13,883 bases of DNA from assembly GCA_023451115.1 (NCBI GenBank), contig JAEXFV010000061.1, positions 1-13,883 of the forward strand. Direction: 5' to 3'. A program made the position numbers and the translations under genes. Position 1 is the first letter of the stretch; every line of letters starts with the position of its first letter. This document shows, in pieces, positions 1 through 6,067 of the stretch. Under the pieces are notes generated by a model, which was given only the letters and a program-made list of their open reading frames with translations, was not told the DNA's origin and made no database searches. The stretch comes from Bacillota bacterium. GTDB lineage: Bacteria; Bacillota; Clostridia; Christensenellales; CAG-138.

Positions 1-733
1 GCGCATTATCCTGCTCACTTCCTTCCTTCTCACCGGCTTTCATAGCAGCTAACGCAGCCTTTGCCGCTCTTTGCCCCGCTTCCTGCTTGGAACCTCCCTT
101 TCCCTGGCCAATTGACGTCTTTTCCAATCGCACTTCCATACGAAATTGTTTTTTATGGTCTGGCCCTACCGCATCCAGCAAGGAGTATTCCAGTTTCCCC
201 AAATGCCTCTTTTGTACATATTCCTGCAGCGCTGTTTTATAGTCCTGTCCGGTTTGCCCCTTTGCCACATCCTCCAGCGGCTCCTTTACAATTTCCAATA
301 TAAAGGGCTTTGCAGCCGCAATGCCACCATCCAGAAAAATGGCTCCAATCAAAGCTTCCAACGCATCTGAAACAATTGAGGGTTTTTCCCTGCCGCCTGT
401 GAATTCTTCTCCGCGCCCTAAGCGCAAAGCGCACTGCAATCCCAAACGGCGCGCGGCATGGTCCAATGCCGTTTCGCATACCGCAGCTGCTCGTGCACGG
501 GTCATCTTCCCCTCGTTCCATTGGGGAAAATTGCAATAGAGATATTCGCTTACGCACAGTTCTAACACGGCATCCCCCAAAAACTCCAACCGCTCATTGT
601 GGCTGGCGTTTTTTCCATCGCCTTTAACGAAAGAGGTATGGGTCAGGGCCGTATCCAACAGCGTGCGGTCTTGAAAAGTATATCCCAGGCGCTGCTCTAC
701 CTTTGCAAGAGCTGCATCCCGCCGGTTATCCAT
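1..733 (-). CDS. rnc: Ribonuclease III (3' end cut by window edge)
   Basis: Double-strand-specific endoribonuclease that processes rRNA precursors and structured mRNAs in the cytoplasm. Reading from the ATG at 731-733, 244 codons are visible with no stop before the left edge, so only a few C-terminal residues are missing. The RNase III signature NERLEFLGDAVL lies at residues 46-57, and SDALEALIGAIF at 122-133. The expected metal-binding acidic residues are E47, D54, D123 and E126. A double-stranded-RNA-binding domain follows from about residue 162, ending in the typical GSKQEAGQRAAKAAL helix. A strong GGGAGGAG ribosome binding site precedes the start. It lies 123 bp downstream of acpP, the usual Firmicutes order. 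The identification is secure; the exact C-terminus is not visible. Confidence 0.96.
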   Translation of the reverse strand, partial: MDNRRDAALAKVEQRLGYTFQDRTLLDTALTHTSFVKGDGKNASHNERLEFLGDAVLELCVSEYLYCNFPQWNEGKMTRARAAAVCETALDHAARRLGLQCALRLGRGEEFTGGREKPSIVSDALEALIGAIFLDGGIAAAKPFILEIVKEPLEDVAKGQTGQDYKTALQEYVQKRHLGKLEYSLLDAVGPDHKKQFRMEVRLEKTSIGQGKGGSKQEAGQRAAKAALAAMKAGEKEGSEQDNA

Positions 734-812
734 AATCGTTCTCCTCCCTTAAGGGTGGCCAAGGCCCCAGGCATTGCGCGCCCCGAACCGCAACTGGTTC
801 TGGAACACGAGA

Positions 813-840
813 ATGCCCGCACCACTGCTGATGCGGGCAT
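813..840 (-). other. Perfect 9-bp hairpin between acpP and rnc
   Basis: The arms ATGCCCGCA (813-821) and TGCGGGCAT (832-840) are perfectly complementary around a 10-base loop. In the direction of acpP transcription the hairpin is followed by TCTCGTGTTCC, which is not a U-tract, so it is a poor intrinsic terminator. It may stabilise the 3' end of the abundant acpP message, serve as an RNA-processing site, or be a weak attenuator before rnc. RNase III is known in other bacteria to cleave its own transcript, but nothing here shows that this hairpin is a target. Confidence 0.5.
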
Positions 841-856
841 AAGTTCGCTACGATCT

Positions 857-1081
857 TTAGTGTGCTTCCACGTACGTCACAATGTCGCCAACGGTGCGAA
901 CCTTCGGCAATTCTTCGTCAGGAATCTCTATATCAAATTCCTGTTCCAGATCCATGATCAACTCTACAACATCCAAAGAATCTGCTTTTAAGTCTTCAAT
1001 TAAGCGGGATTCCATGGTAATGCTCTCGGCATCAACATCCAACTGCTTGGCAATGATCTCTCTTATTTTCTCAAATTTCAT
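857..1081 (-). CDS. acpP: Acyl carrier protein
   Basis: Small acidic carrier that holds growing fatty acyl chains on a 4'-phosphopantetheine arm for fatty acid synthesis and for PlsX. The 74-residue length is normal. The attachment serine is Ser35 in the ADSLDVVELIMDLE motif (residues 33-46), and the acidic helix composition matches the family. An in-frame ATG eight codons upstream exists, but I chose 1081 because the conserved N-terminus MKFEKIREII starts here and a GAGAGGAG ribosome binding site sits seven bases upstream. It lies between plsX and rnc and appears to have its own promoter (1144-1172), which fits the high ACP dosage cells need. Confidence 0.96.
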   Translation of the reverse strand: MKFEKIREIIAKQLDVDAESITMESRLIEDLKADSLDVVELIMDLEQEFDIEIPDEELPKVRTVGDIVTYVEAH

Positions 1082-1137
1082 ACGAATTCGCTCCTCTCGA
1101 AACATCCCAACCTATAATAAATTATCAAAGTTATTCC

Positions 1138-1148
1138 AAACTTAGTTT
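1138..1148. promoter_or_regulatory. Palindrome over the acpP -10 element, possible operator
   Basis: AAACTTAGTTT is an 11-base perfect palindrome (five-base arms around one central base) that overlaps the proposed acpP -10 hexamer at 1144-1149. A repressor bound there would block RNA polymerase. FapR and FabT are the known lipid regulators in Firmicutes; the site does not match the FapR consensus as I know it, so the binding protein is unassigned. Confidence 0.35.
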
Positions 1149-1172
1149 AGGTCACAAGCCCTATTCTGTCAA
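1144..1172 (-). promoter_or_regulatory. Promoter of acpP
   Basis: On the minus strand a perfect -35 TTGACA (1172-1167) is followed after 17 bases by TAAACT (1149-1144), four of six matches to the sigma-A -10 consensus. It lies about 60 bases upstream of the acpP start and just downstream of a weak plsX terminator. The spacing and the perfect -35 make this a credible vegetative promoter. Confidence 0.6.
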
Positions 1173-1203
1173 TGGTTTCAGGCTGTTTTCCCATTTTTTG
1201 CAG

Positions 1204-1223
1204 GAAAAAGACCGTCAAAACGG
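1204..1223 (-). terminator. Weak intrinsic terminator after plsX
   Basis: On the minus strand CCGT, TTTG and ACGG form a four-base-pair stem (1223-1212), extendable by one G-T pair, followed by TCTTTTTCC. The U-rich tract is good but the stem is short, so termination is probably partial. Its place between the plsX stop and the acpP promoter supports the call. Confidence 0.4.
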
Positions 1224-1284
1224 CAGATGATACATAGCCTTTTAGTAAAACTCCAAAATTTTATCATAATTTAAGGAGCATAAA

Positions 1285-2298
1285 TTATTTTTCTTCTTCC
1301 TGTGCCGGCACTGCTGCAATCGCCTGCCCGATTACCTGGGTAACGTTGCCATCACAATATTTCTTCGCCTGCTCCAGTGCAGCGGCAAAAGCCTTGGCAT
1401 TTGAGCTCCCGTGCGCTTTCATAATGCCTCCGTTAATTCCCAGTAAGGGCGCTCCGCCATACTCCGTATAATCCATCCGTTTCTTAAATCGGCGAAATGC
1501 AGGTTTTGCCAATCCTGCTCCGACTTTTGAGCGAAAATCGCCTAGGAGCTCATCCTTGAGCATGCCCACCAGCACCTGGGCCAATCCTTCCGTATATTTG
1601 AGCACCACGTTTCCTGCAAACCCATCGCACACTACTACATCAAAATCGCCGGAAAGGATTTCTCTCGCCTCGCAGTTGCCAATAAAGTTAACCGGCGTCT
1701 GCTCCAGCAGCGGATATGTGGCTTTGGTCAAGTCGTTGCCTTTTTCCGCCTCCGCTCCATTGTTTAACAATCCGATACGTGGATTTTGTATTCCCAACAC
1801 ATGCTGCATATAGGCCGAACCCATAATGGCAAACTGTTGTAAATAAGCCGGCTTGCAGTCAACATTCGCTCCGCAGTCAATCAATAATACGCAGCCTTTG
1901 CGCGTAGGCAATATGGGAGCAAGTGCAGGCCGCTTCACACCTTTGAGACGGCGGACGATCAAAGTGGCGCCTGCAAGCACAGCTCCCGTACTTCCTGCGG
2001 ATACCATGCATGCAGCTTCCCCCTTTGCCACGCAATCCAGTGCGCGTACCAGAGAAGAATCCTTTTTTCTCTTAATCGCCAGTGTAGGCTGCTCATCACA
2101 GCCGATGACCTCCCCGGCATGGCAAATCCGCACCCGTTCTTTCGGATAGGAATTCGCCTGTAGCATAGATGTAATCCTGGTTTCATCCCCACATAGAATT
2201 AATTGCAAATCCTCATTCCGGTTCAACGCCTGCACACATCCATCCAGTATCGCCTGGGGAGCGTTATCACCGCCAAAAAGGTCTACCGCAATCCACAT
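1285..2298 (-). CDS. plsX: Phosphate acyltransferase PlsX
   Basis: Converts acyl-ACP plus phosphate to acyl-phosphate, the acyl donor for PlsY in the first step of phospholipid synthesis; peripheral to the membrane. The 337-residue length is typical. The N-terminus carries GGDNAP at residues 9-14; the usual DAMGGD is DLFGGD here. The family-typical segments VSAGSTGAVLAGA, IDCGAN and, near the C-terminus, EYGGAPLLGINGG and AHGSS are present. The start is set by a GGGAGAGGAG ribosome binding site at 2315-2306. It is followed by acpP, its substrate carrier. A strong terminator hairpin lies only 17 bases upstream of the start codon, so expression probably depends on read-through from rpmF. Confidence 0.96.
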   Translation of the reverse strand: MWIAVDLFGGDNAPQAILDGCVQALNRNEDLQLILCGDETRITSMLQANSYPKERVRICHAGEVIGCDEQPTLAIKRKKDSSLVRALDCVAKGEAACMVSAGSTGAVLAGATLIVRRLKGVKRPALAPILPTRKGCVLLIDCGANVDCKPAYLQQFAIMGSAYMQHVLGIQNPRIGLLNNGAEAEKGNDLTKATYPLLEQTPVNFIGNCEAREILSGDFDVVVCDGFAGNVVLKYTEGLAQVLVGMLKDELLGDFRSKVGAGLAKPAFRRFKKRMDYTEYGGAPLLGINGGIMKAHGSSNAKAFAAALEQAKKYCDGNVTQVIGQAIAAVPAQEEEK

Positions 2299-2315
2299 AC
2301 CGACTCTCCTCTCCC

Positions 2316-2345
2316 AATAAAAAACAAGGAGTCCTGACGGACTCC
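2316..2345 (-). terminator. Strong intrinsic terminator or attenuator between rpmF and plsX
   Basis: GGAGTCC (2328-2334) and GGACTCC (2339-2345) pair perfectly around a four-base loop. On the minus strand the hairpin is followed by TTGTTTTTTATT, a textbook U-tract. The plsX ribosome binding site begins right after it, leaving no space for a separate plsX promoter, so the element more likely attenuates than fully ends transcription. Confidence 0.8.
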
Positions 2346-2398
2346 CTGCCTTTTTCCTAATTCAATTTGCCCCGAGCAACGCCAGGGCAGCCATGGCA

Positions 2399-2602
2399 TT
2401 AGGCGTTGGCCGTCTTTTCCTTTGCATCCAGATTGATGACCTGCCTGCCGTCATAATAGCCGCATTTTTTGCATACCCGATGGGCCAGCTTAGGCTGATG
2501 GCACTGGGAACATTCCACGATGCCGGGCATAGACAGCTTCCAGTGGCTCGACCTACGGGAATCCCGCCTCGCCTTAGAAGTTTTTCTCTTGGGGACCGCC
2601 AT
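2399..2602 (-). CDS. rpmF: 50S ribosomal protein L32 (zinc-ribbon form)
   Basis: Structural protein of the large ribosomal subunit. The 67 residues start with the family hallmark MAVPKRKTSKARRDSRR and include a zinc ribbon with Cys31, Cys34, Cys44 and Cys47, so this is the zinc-binding (C+) form rather than the cysteine-free paralogue that some Firmicutes induce under zinc limitation. A strong AAGGAGG ribosome binding site overlaps the end of the upstream DUF177 gene, which suggests tight co-expression. The yceD-rpmF-plsX order is widespread in bacteria. Confidence 0.97.
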   Translation of the reverse strand: MAVPKRKTSKARRDSRRSSHWKLSMPGIVECSQCHQPKLAHRVCKKCGYYDGRQVINLDAKEKTANA

Positions 2603-2604
2603 GA

Positions 2605-3129
2605 TTACACCTCCTTATCGACGTTTCGCAATTGTTCCAGCGCCGCTAACGGGCTATTCTTCACCGGATCATCCGGTTGGCAGGAACATTGCGTTATATT
2701 CAAATTGCATCCGCAATTGGGGCACAAACCTTTACAATCTTCCCTGCACAGGCTCACAATAGGCAAATGCAAAAACAGATTGTCCAGCACCATATGGGAA
2801 AGTTCCAAGGTGTCGCCTTCAAACTGATAAGCATCCTCATCATCTGAGGCATTTTCCACAGTGCCTTTTATAAAGCGTTCTTCCAGCGCTACATGTAAGG
2901 GCTCTAAAAAAGGCTCCGAACACCTGGCGCAATTGGATTGTAAAACCGTAGCCATGTCCCCCGTCAATGAGATTCCCTTCCCATCAAACGTATAAGAAAG
3001 CTTCAGGGAAATCGGTTGTGCAAACCGTACTTCCCGCCCACTAAAGGTCTGAGGGGGAAACATTTGCTCCAGTTCAGCATGAAACACCTCACCGGGCAGC
3101 TTCAGCGCCGCAGCAACTTGCAGCTCCAT
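2605..3129 (-). CDS. DUF177/YceD family protein
   Basis: Member of the YceD (DUF177) family, nearly always encoded just before rpmF; homologues in bacteria and plastids are linked to 23S rRNA accumulation, but the molecular function is not settled. The 174-residue protein has CARC (Cys67, Cys70) and a cysteine-rich C-terminal part with Cys128, Cys132, Cys136, Cys139, Cys141, Cys148 and Cys150, suggesting metal binding. An upstream in-frame ATG (3156) exists, but the ATG at 3129 has GGAGG eight bases ahead, and MELQVAAALKLPGE resembles the family's usual start. It is the first gene after a near-consensus promoter and is three bases away from rpmF. Confidence 0.9.
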   Translation of the reverse strand: MELQVAAALKLPGEVFHAELEQMFPPQTFSGREVRFAQPISLKLSYTFDGKGISLTGDMATVLQSNCARCSEPFLEPLHVALEERFIKGTVENASDDEDAYQFEGDTLELSHMVLDNLFLHLPIVSLCREDCKGLCPNCGCNLNITQCSCQPDDPVKNSPLAALEQLRNVDKEV

Positions 3130-3171
3130 TTCATATTCCTCCGCAGCAGCCAGCATGGCGTGCCATCGTTT

Positions 3172-3200
3172 ATTTTATCTATTCCGGTATGGTTTGTCAA
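3172..3200 (-). promoter_or_regulatory. Promoter of the yceD-rpmF-plsX operon
   Basis: On the minus strand TTGACA (3200-3195) is followed by a 17-base spacer and TAAAAT (3177-3172), eleven of twelve matches to the sigma-A consensus. Transcription would start near 3165, about 36 bases before the yceD start codon. This is the strongest promoter match in the window. Confidence 0.75.
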
Positions 3201-3209
3201 CGGCAATAT

Positions 3210-3223
3210 CACTAAATTTAGTG
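3210..3223. promoter_or_regulatory. 14-bp perfect palindrome upstream of the yceD promoter
   Basis: CACTAAATTTAGTG is a perfect palindrome lying ten bases upstream of the -35 hexamer. A second, wider inverted repeat, ATATCAC (3206-3212) and GTGATAT (3231-3237), shares its left arm. The position suits an activator or repressor site; no known consensus is recognised. Confidence 0.4.
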
Positions 3224-3299
3224 GTTTTGCGTGATATTTCTCCTATATGGAGTGCCTTTCACCAGTTCAGCCTTTTTATCTTAACATATTCCGCTGCTT

Positions 3300-3324
3300 C
3301 AGGCAAATCATTTCCATTTGCCTG
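3300..3324. repeat. Perfect 9-bp inverted repeat downstream of rpmA
   Basis: CAGGCAAAT (3300-3308) and ATTTGCCTG (3316-3324) pair perfectly around a seven-base loop. There is no U-tract on the minus-strand side. It follows the better terminator at 3332-3368 and may be a back-up terminator or 3'-end structure. Confidence 0.45.
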
Positions 3325-3331
3325 GCTTTTG

Positions 3332-3368
3332 AAAAAGGCTGCAGCTCTATTGAAATAGAACCACAGCC
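3332..3368 (-). terminator. Intrinsic terminator of rplU-prp-rpmA
   Basis: On the minus strand GGCTG (3368-3364) pairs with CAGCC (3341-3337), with an additional inner stem CTATT/AATAG, followed directly by TTTTTC. The stem is interrupted by mismatches but the U-tract is well placed. It separates the ribosomal protein operon from the yceD operon. Confidence 0.6.
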
Positions 3369-3388
3369 CTCAATCCGTCATACTGTAT

Positions 3389-3405
3389 ACGGGGATTTTC
3401 CCCGT
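3389..3405 (-). other. GC-rich hairpin touching the rpmA stop codon
   Basis: ACGGGG (3389-3394) and CCCCGT (3400-3405) form a perfect six-base-pair stem around a five-base loop, starting at the base immediately after the rpmA stop. No U-tract follows, so it is more likely a 3'-end stabiliser than a terminator. Confidence 0.45.
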
Positions 3406-3693
3406 TTACTGTGCCGCAGCCTCCTGCGCGTAAACGCTGACCTGCTTGCGGTTGTTATGCTTTTGTTCAAAACGCACAACACCATCCACCTTAGCAAATA
3501 AGGTATCATCCTTACCAATCCCTACGTTATTGCCGGGATGGAAATGCGTTCCCCTCTGCCGTACCAGGATATTGCCCGCCAGCACAAACTGCCCATCCGC
3601 ACGCTTGGGCCCCAAGCGCTTGGAATTGCTGTCACGGCCGTTTCGAGAGCTACCGCCGCCCTTTTTATGTGCAAACAATTGCAGATTCATCAT
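3406..3693 (-). CDS. rpmA: 50S ribosomal protein L27 with Prp-cleaved N-terminal extension
   Basis: Large-subunit ribosomal protein whose N-terminal tail reaches the peptidyl transferase centre. The 95-residue sequence carries the core HKKGGGSSRNGRDSNSKRLG and GNILVRQRGTHFHPG. Like other Firmicutes L27 proteins it begins with a short extension (MMNLQLF) before AHKKGG; the family is cleaved between Phe7 and Ala8 (numbering here) by the protease Prp, encoded immediately upstream. A strong AGGAGG site lies eight bases before the first of two tandem ATG codons; either could be the start, and the extension is needed in both cases. It is the last gene of rplU-prp-rpmA. Confidence 0.97.
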   Translation of the reverse strand: MMNLQLFAHKKGGGSSRNGRDSNSKRLGPKRADGQFVLAGNILVRQRGTHFHPGNNVGIGKDDTLFAKVDGVVRFEQKHNNRKQVSVYAQEAAAQ

Positions 3694-3696
3694 GTG

Positions 3697-4029
3697 TTAC
3701 ACCTCCTTTTTGGTGACTTTGAGGCATTCGCCGTAAGTTTCTTGAATGGAATGCAGGCCAAGATACAGGGTAGCAAGAATAATATCTGCTTTTTCGCATT
3801 GCTCCTCGCTGCAATCCTGCCCTAACACGCAATGCATCTCCCCATCCGGATCAATACTAAGCGCTACTTCCAAATGCAACAAGTCCGTTAAACCTAAAGC
3901 TGCAGTTTGAGTCAGTGCAGAAACTGCACTGCACACAATATCGCTTCCCGGTTCAGCAAACTCAGCATGTCCTTGTGCATGGAAGCCAACCATCCGGCCG
4001 CTTTCCTGCAACATACAAACGCAAATCAT
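3697..4029 (-). CDS. prp: Ribosomal-processing cysteine protease Prp (YsxB family)
   Basis: Cysteine protease that removes the N-terminal extension of L27, a step shown to be essential in Staphylococcus aureus. The 110-residue protein has the family's catalytic pair: His21 in AQGHAEFA and Cys33 in SDIVCSAVSAL. Its place between rplU and rpmA is the classic Firmicutes arrangement. The start at 4029 gives the family's usual spacing to the GHA motif, although the nearest AAAGGA lies only about two bases from the ATG; with the rplU stop just five bases upstream, translational coupling is likely. M6 is an alternative start with a 14-base spacing. Confidence 0.93.
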   Translation of the reverse strand: MICVCMLQESGRMVGFHAQGHAEFAEPGSDIVCSAVSALTQTAALGLTDLLHLEVALSIDPDGEMHCVLGQDCSEEQCEKADIILATLYLGLHSIQETYGECLKVTKKEV

Positions 4030-4034
4030 ATCCT

Positions 4035-4340
4035 TTACCCGATGGAAAGGATTTCAACCTTTGTATAAGGCTGACGATGGCCCTGCTTCTTGCGATAATC
4101 CTTCTTGGGCTTGTACTTGAACACCACAACTTTTTTGCCTTTGCCGTGTTCAACAACCTTAGCGTTCGCCTTTACGCCTTCTACAATGGGCTTGCCCACT
4201 TTAATTCCGGCGTCGTCGGAAACCAGCAAAACGTCAAAAGAAACTTCAGCACCAGGCTCTACAGCCAGCTTTTCAACTAAGACTTCATCGCCAGCCTGCA
4301 CCTTATACTGCTTACCACCAGTTTGAATAATAGCATACAT
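4035..4340 (-). CDS. rplU: 50S ribosomal protein L21
   Basis: Structural component of the large ribosomal subunit that contacts 23S rRNA. The 101-residue length is standard, beginning MYAIIQTGGKQYKVQ and ending in the family's basic C-terminal part with KPKKDYRKKQGHRQPYTKV. AGGAGG precedes the start by 11 bases. It is the first gene of rplU-prp-rpmA and has a promoter and a structured leader just upstream. In many relatives obg follows rpmA, but here it does not. Confidence 0.98.
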   Translation of the reverse strand: MYAIIQTGGKQYKVQAGDEVLVEKLAVEPGAEVSFDVLLVSDDAGIKVGKPIVEGVKANAKVVEHGKGKKVVVFKYKPKKDYRKKQGHRQPYTKVEILSIG

Positions 4341-4432
4341 ACCTTAGCGCACCTCCTCTTACCAGTCTCGCCCATACCCGGCCCGGTTTTAACCCGCGTT
4401 TTATTTGCCGTTATGGAGCGGCTCACCGGGTT
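4341..4432 (-). ncRNA. Structured 5' leader of rplU, candidate L21 leader
   Basis: The leader can form a stem from AACCCG (4432-4427) with CGGGTT (4396-4391) enclosing a small hairpin GCCG/CGGC (4422-4419 with 4410-4407). An alternative helix, CCCGGT (4430-4425) with ACCGGG (4387-4382), shares bases with the first. Firmicutes rplU genes are known to carry an autoregulatory L21 leader, so the position supports the call, but I matched no full consensus and the transcript start may remove the first few paired bases. Confidence 0.4.
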
Positions 4433-4461
4433 AGTTTATCATAATGAAAACACAAAGTCAA
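4433..4461 (-). promoter_or_regulatory. Promoter of rplU-prp-rpmA
   Basis: On the minus strand TTGACT (4461-4456), a 17-base spacer and TAAACT (4438-4433) form a good sigma-A promoter about 93 bases before the rplU start. An overlapping TATGAT (4443-4438) could act as a -10 instead but lacks a well-placed -35. The -10 hexamer TAAACT is identical to that of the acpP promoter. Confidence 0.6.
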
Positions 4462-4783
4462 ATAGAATTCTTGCTTGCTTCCCCCTCTGAAATTCATCGG
4501 CTTTCCCCCTTTCAATAGAGCAATTTCCTTCCGCCTGTTCAAGGGCTTTATCACAACAAACAGTGGCCTTTTCCTGCAAATGTAAAAATAAATAGCCAGG
4601 AAATCCTAAAAAACAATCTTTGCTATCATCTCAAAATGCTGTATGCTTAATTTACTTTATTTACAGCTTCTCTTCCCTGTATTCCAGCAATTCCCCTTTA
4701 GGGTATGAGAATTTTAGCAAGGTGTTATGTAACAGCCCAGAGGTCATGACCACGACTTAAAATTGAAAGCAGGAGGAAGTACT
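4462..4783. other. Divergent intergenic region rplU / kynureninase
   Basis: No gene is seen here. It is AT-rich and holds the upstream control region of kynureninase. A weak plus-strand promoter is possible: TTGCTA (4620-4625), 16 bases, TATGCT (4642-4647). Between that and the start codon lie two palindromic elements, TGTTATGTAACA (4723-4734, five-base arms) and GGTCATGACC (4742-4751, perfect). I looked for a T-box or riboswitch in the long leader and found no recognisable motif. Confidence 0.5.
4620..4647 (+). promoter_or_regulatory. Possible kynureninase promoter
   Basis: TTGCTA (4620-4625) and TATGCT (4642-4647), spaced by 16 bases, give four of six matches each to the sigma-A elements. 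It would leave a leader of about 130 bases. The match is weak and other starts are possible. Confidence 0.28.
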
Positions 4784-6067
4784 ATGCAATATCATTTTTC
4801 CCCCACCGCTGAATTCGCTGCAGCTTTGGATCAGGCAGACCCGCTTGCATCATTGCAGCAGCGCTTTTACAAGCAGCCAGGGCAAATTTATATGGACGGA
4901 AATTCTTTGGGCTTATGCTCAAAAAATGCTGAGGCCGCGGTGCTTCGGGTACTTTCGGATTGGAAAACCTATGGTATTGGGGTTTGGAGCGGCGCGCCTA
5001 CCGATTATTTTTTATATCAGGATCTATTGGGCAAGAAGCTGGCAAAGCTCATCCATGCCGACCCTGACGAGGTCACCGTTTGTGCTAACACCACGCTCAA
5101 CGTGCACCAATGTGTGGCGACCTTTTATCAGCCAACACCGCAGCGTCATACCATCTTAATTGACGAGCTGAACTTCCCTACCGACCGCTACGCCGTGGCC
5201 AGCCAAATCCAGCTCCGGGGCTATGATCCGGCAACTGCTTTAAAGGTAGTAAAAAGCCGGGATGGCCGCATCATCGAGGAGGCGGATATTGTTTCCGCTA
5301 TGACCCCTGATGTGGTTCTCGTTTTATTGCCGGCAGTACTTTACCGCAGCGCACAACTATTGGATATGGCTTATCTAACGCAGGAGGCCCATAAGCGCGG
5401 TATCGTCATTGGCTTCGACCTGTGCCATTCCATTGGAGCGGTAGATCATGATTTTAAGGCTATCGATTGTGATTTTGCCGTGTGGTGTAATTACAAATAT
5501 CTTTCCGGAGGGCCTGGCGCCATTGCAGGGTTATATATCAACCGCAAACATTTCGGCCAGACGCCCGGTCTTGCGGGCTGGCAAGGCAACCGAAAAGATA
5601 CGCAATTTGACCTTCTGCCCGAATTTGAGCACACAAAAAGTGCCGGCGGTTGGCAAACCGGCACACAACCGCTTTTGAGCATGGCAGCAACGGAAGGCGC
5701 TCTGGAATTGTATGAAGAGGTCAGCATGGCACAAGTACGGGCTAAATCACTGAAAATTACAGCCTATTTAATGTACCTGATTCAGGAAAAGCTGCTGCAA
5801 TATGGATTTTCTATTGGCAATCCGCGGGAAGATCGGCGCCGGGGCGGACATGTAGCCCTTGAACATCCGGACGCAGTCCGTATCAACGCCGCCCTGAAAG
5901 CCCGCAATGTAGTACCAGACTTCCGTGCGCCAAATGTCATCCGTTTGGCTCCTGTGGCGCTGTATGCATCTTATCAGGAAGTATATGATCTGGTAGAAAT
6001 CATTGTGGATATTATGGAAACCAAGGCCTATGAAGCCTACTCCGGTCAGCGGGGTACCGTTGCCTAG
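4784..6067 (+). CDS. kynU: Kynureninase
   Basis: PLP-dependent hydrolase that splits L-kynurenine into anthranilate and L-alanine (and 3-hydroxykynurenine into 3-hydroxyanthranilate). The 427 residues match the family's length. Recognisable segments are YMDGNSLGL (36-44), the phosphate-binding region around 100-105, FPTDRY (131-136), Asp212 in FDLCHSIGA, which should contact the PLP nitrogen, and the PLP lysine Lys238 in CNYKYLSGGPG. The typical GWQGN, GWQTGTQP and C-terminal VIRLAP motifs follow. An ATG seven codons upstream is in frame, but 4784 has AGGAGG seven bases ahead. No other kynurenine or NAD-synthesis gene is nearby, so the substrate is probably imported. It converges with an Lrp-type regulator 26 bases away. 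Confidence 0.93.
   Translation: MQYHFSPTAEFAAALDQADPLASLQQRFYKQPGQIYMDGNSLGLCSKNAEAAVLRVLSDWKTYGIGVWSGAPTDYFLYQDLLGKKLAKLIHADPDEVTVCANTTLNVHQCVATFYQPTPQRHTILIDELNFPTDRYAVASQIQLRGYDPATALKVVKSRDGRIIEEADIVSAMTPDVVLVLLPAVLYRSAQLLDMAYLTQEAHKRGIVIGFDLCHSIGAVDHDFKAIDCDFAVWCNYKYLSGGPGAIAGLYINRKHFGQTPGLAGWQGNRKDTQFDLLPEFEHTKSAGGWQTGTQPLLSMAATEGALELYEEVSMAQVRAKSLKITAYLMYLIQEKLLQYGFSIGNPREDRRRGGHVALEHPDAVRINAALKARNVVPDFRAPNVIRLAPVALYASYQEVYDLVEIIVDIMETKAYEAYSGQRGTVA

Noticed and set aside
237..557. 106-codon minus-strand open frame inside rnc
   Set aside because: It is an overlapping frame within the RNase III gene; the true frame runs to the window edge without a stop and carries the family motifs.
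813..840. Intrinsic terminator after acpP
   Set aside because: The stem is perfect but no U-tract follows in the direction of transcription, so it is kept only as a hairpin.
1138..1151. FapR operator upstream of acpP
   Set aside because: The half-site order (ACT then AGT) is not that of the FapR consensus as I know it; it is listed only as an unassigned palindrome.
4640..4783. T-box or tryptophan-related riboswitch in the kynureninase leader
   Set aside because: No T-box sequence, antiterminator or terminator structure could be found.
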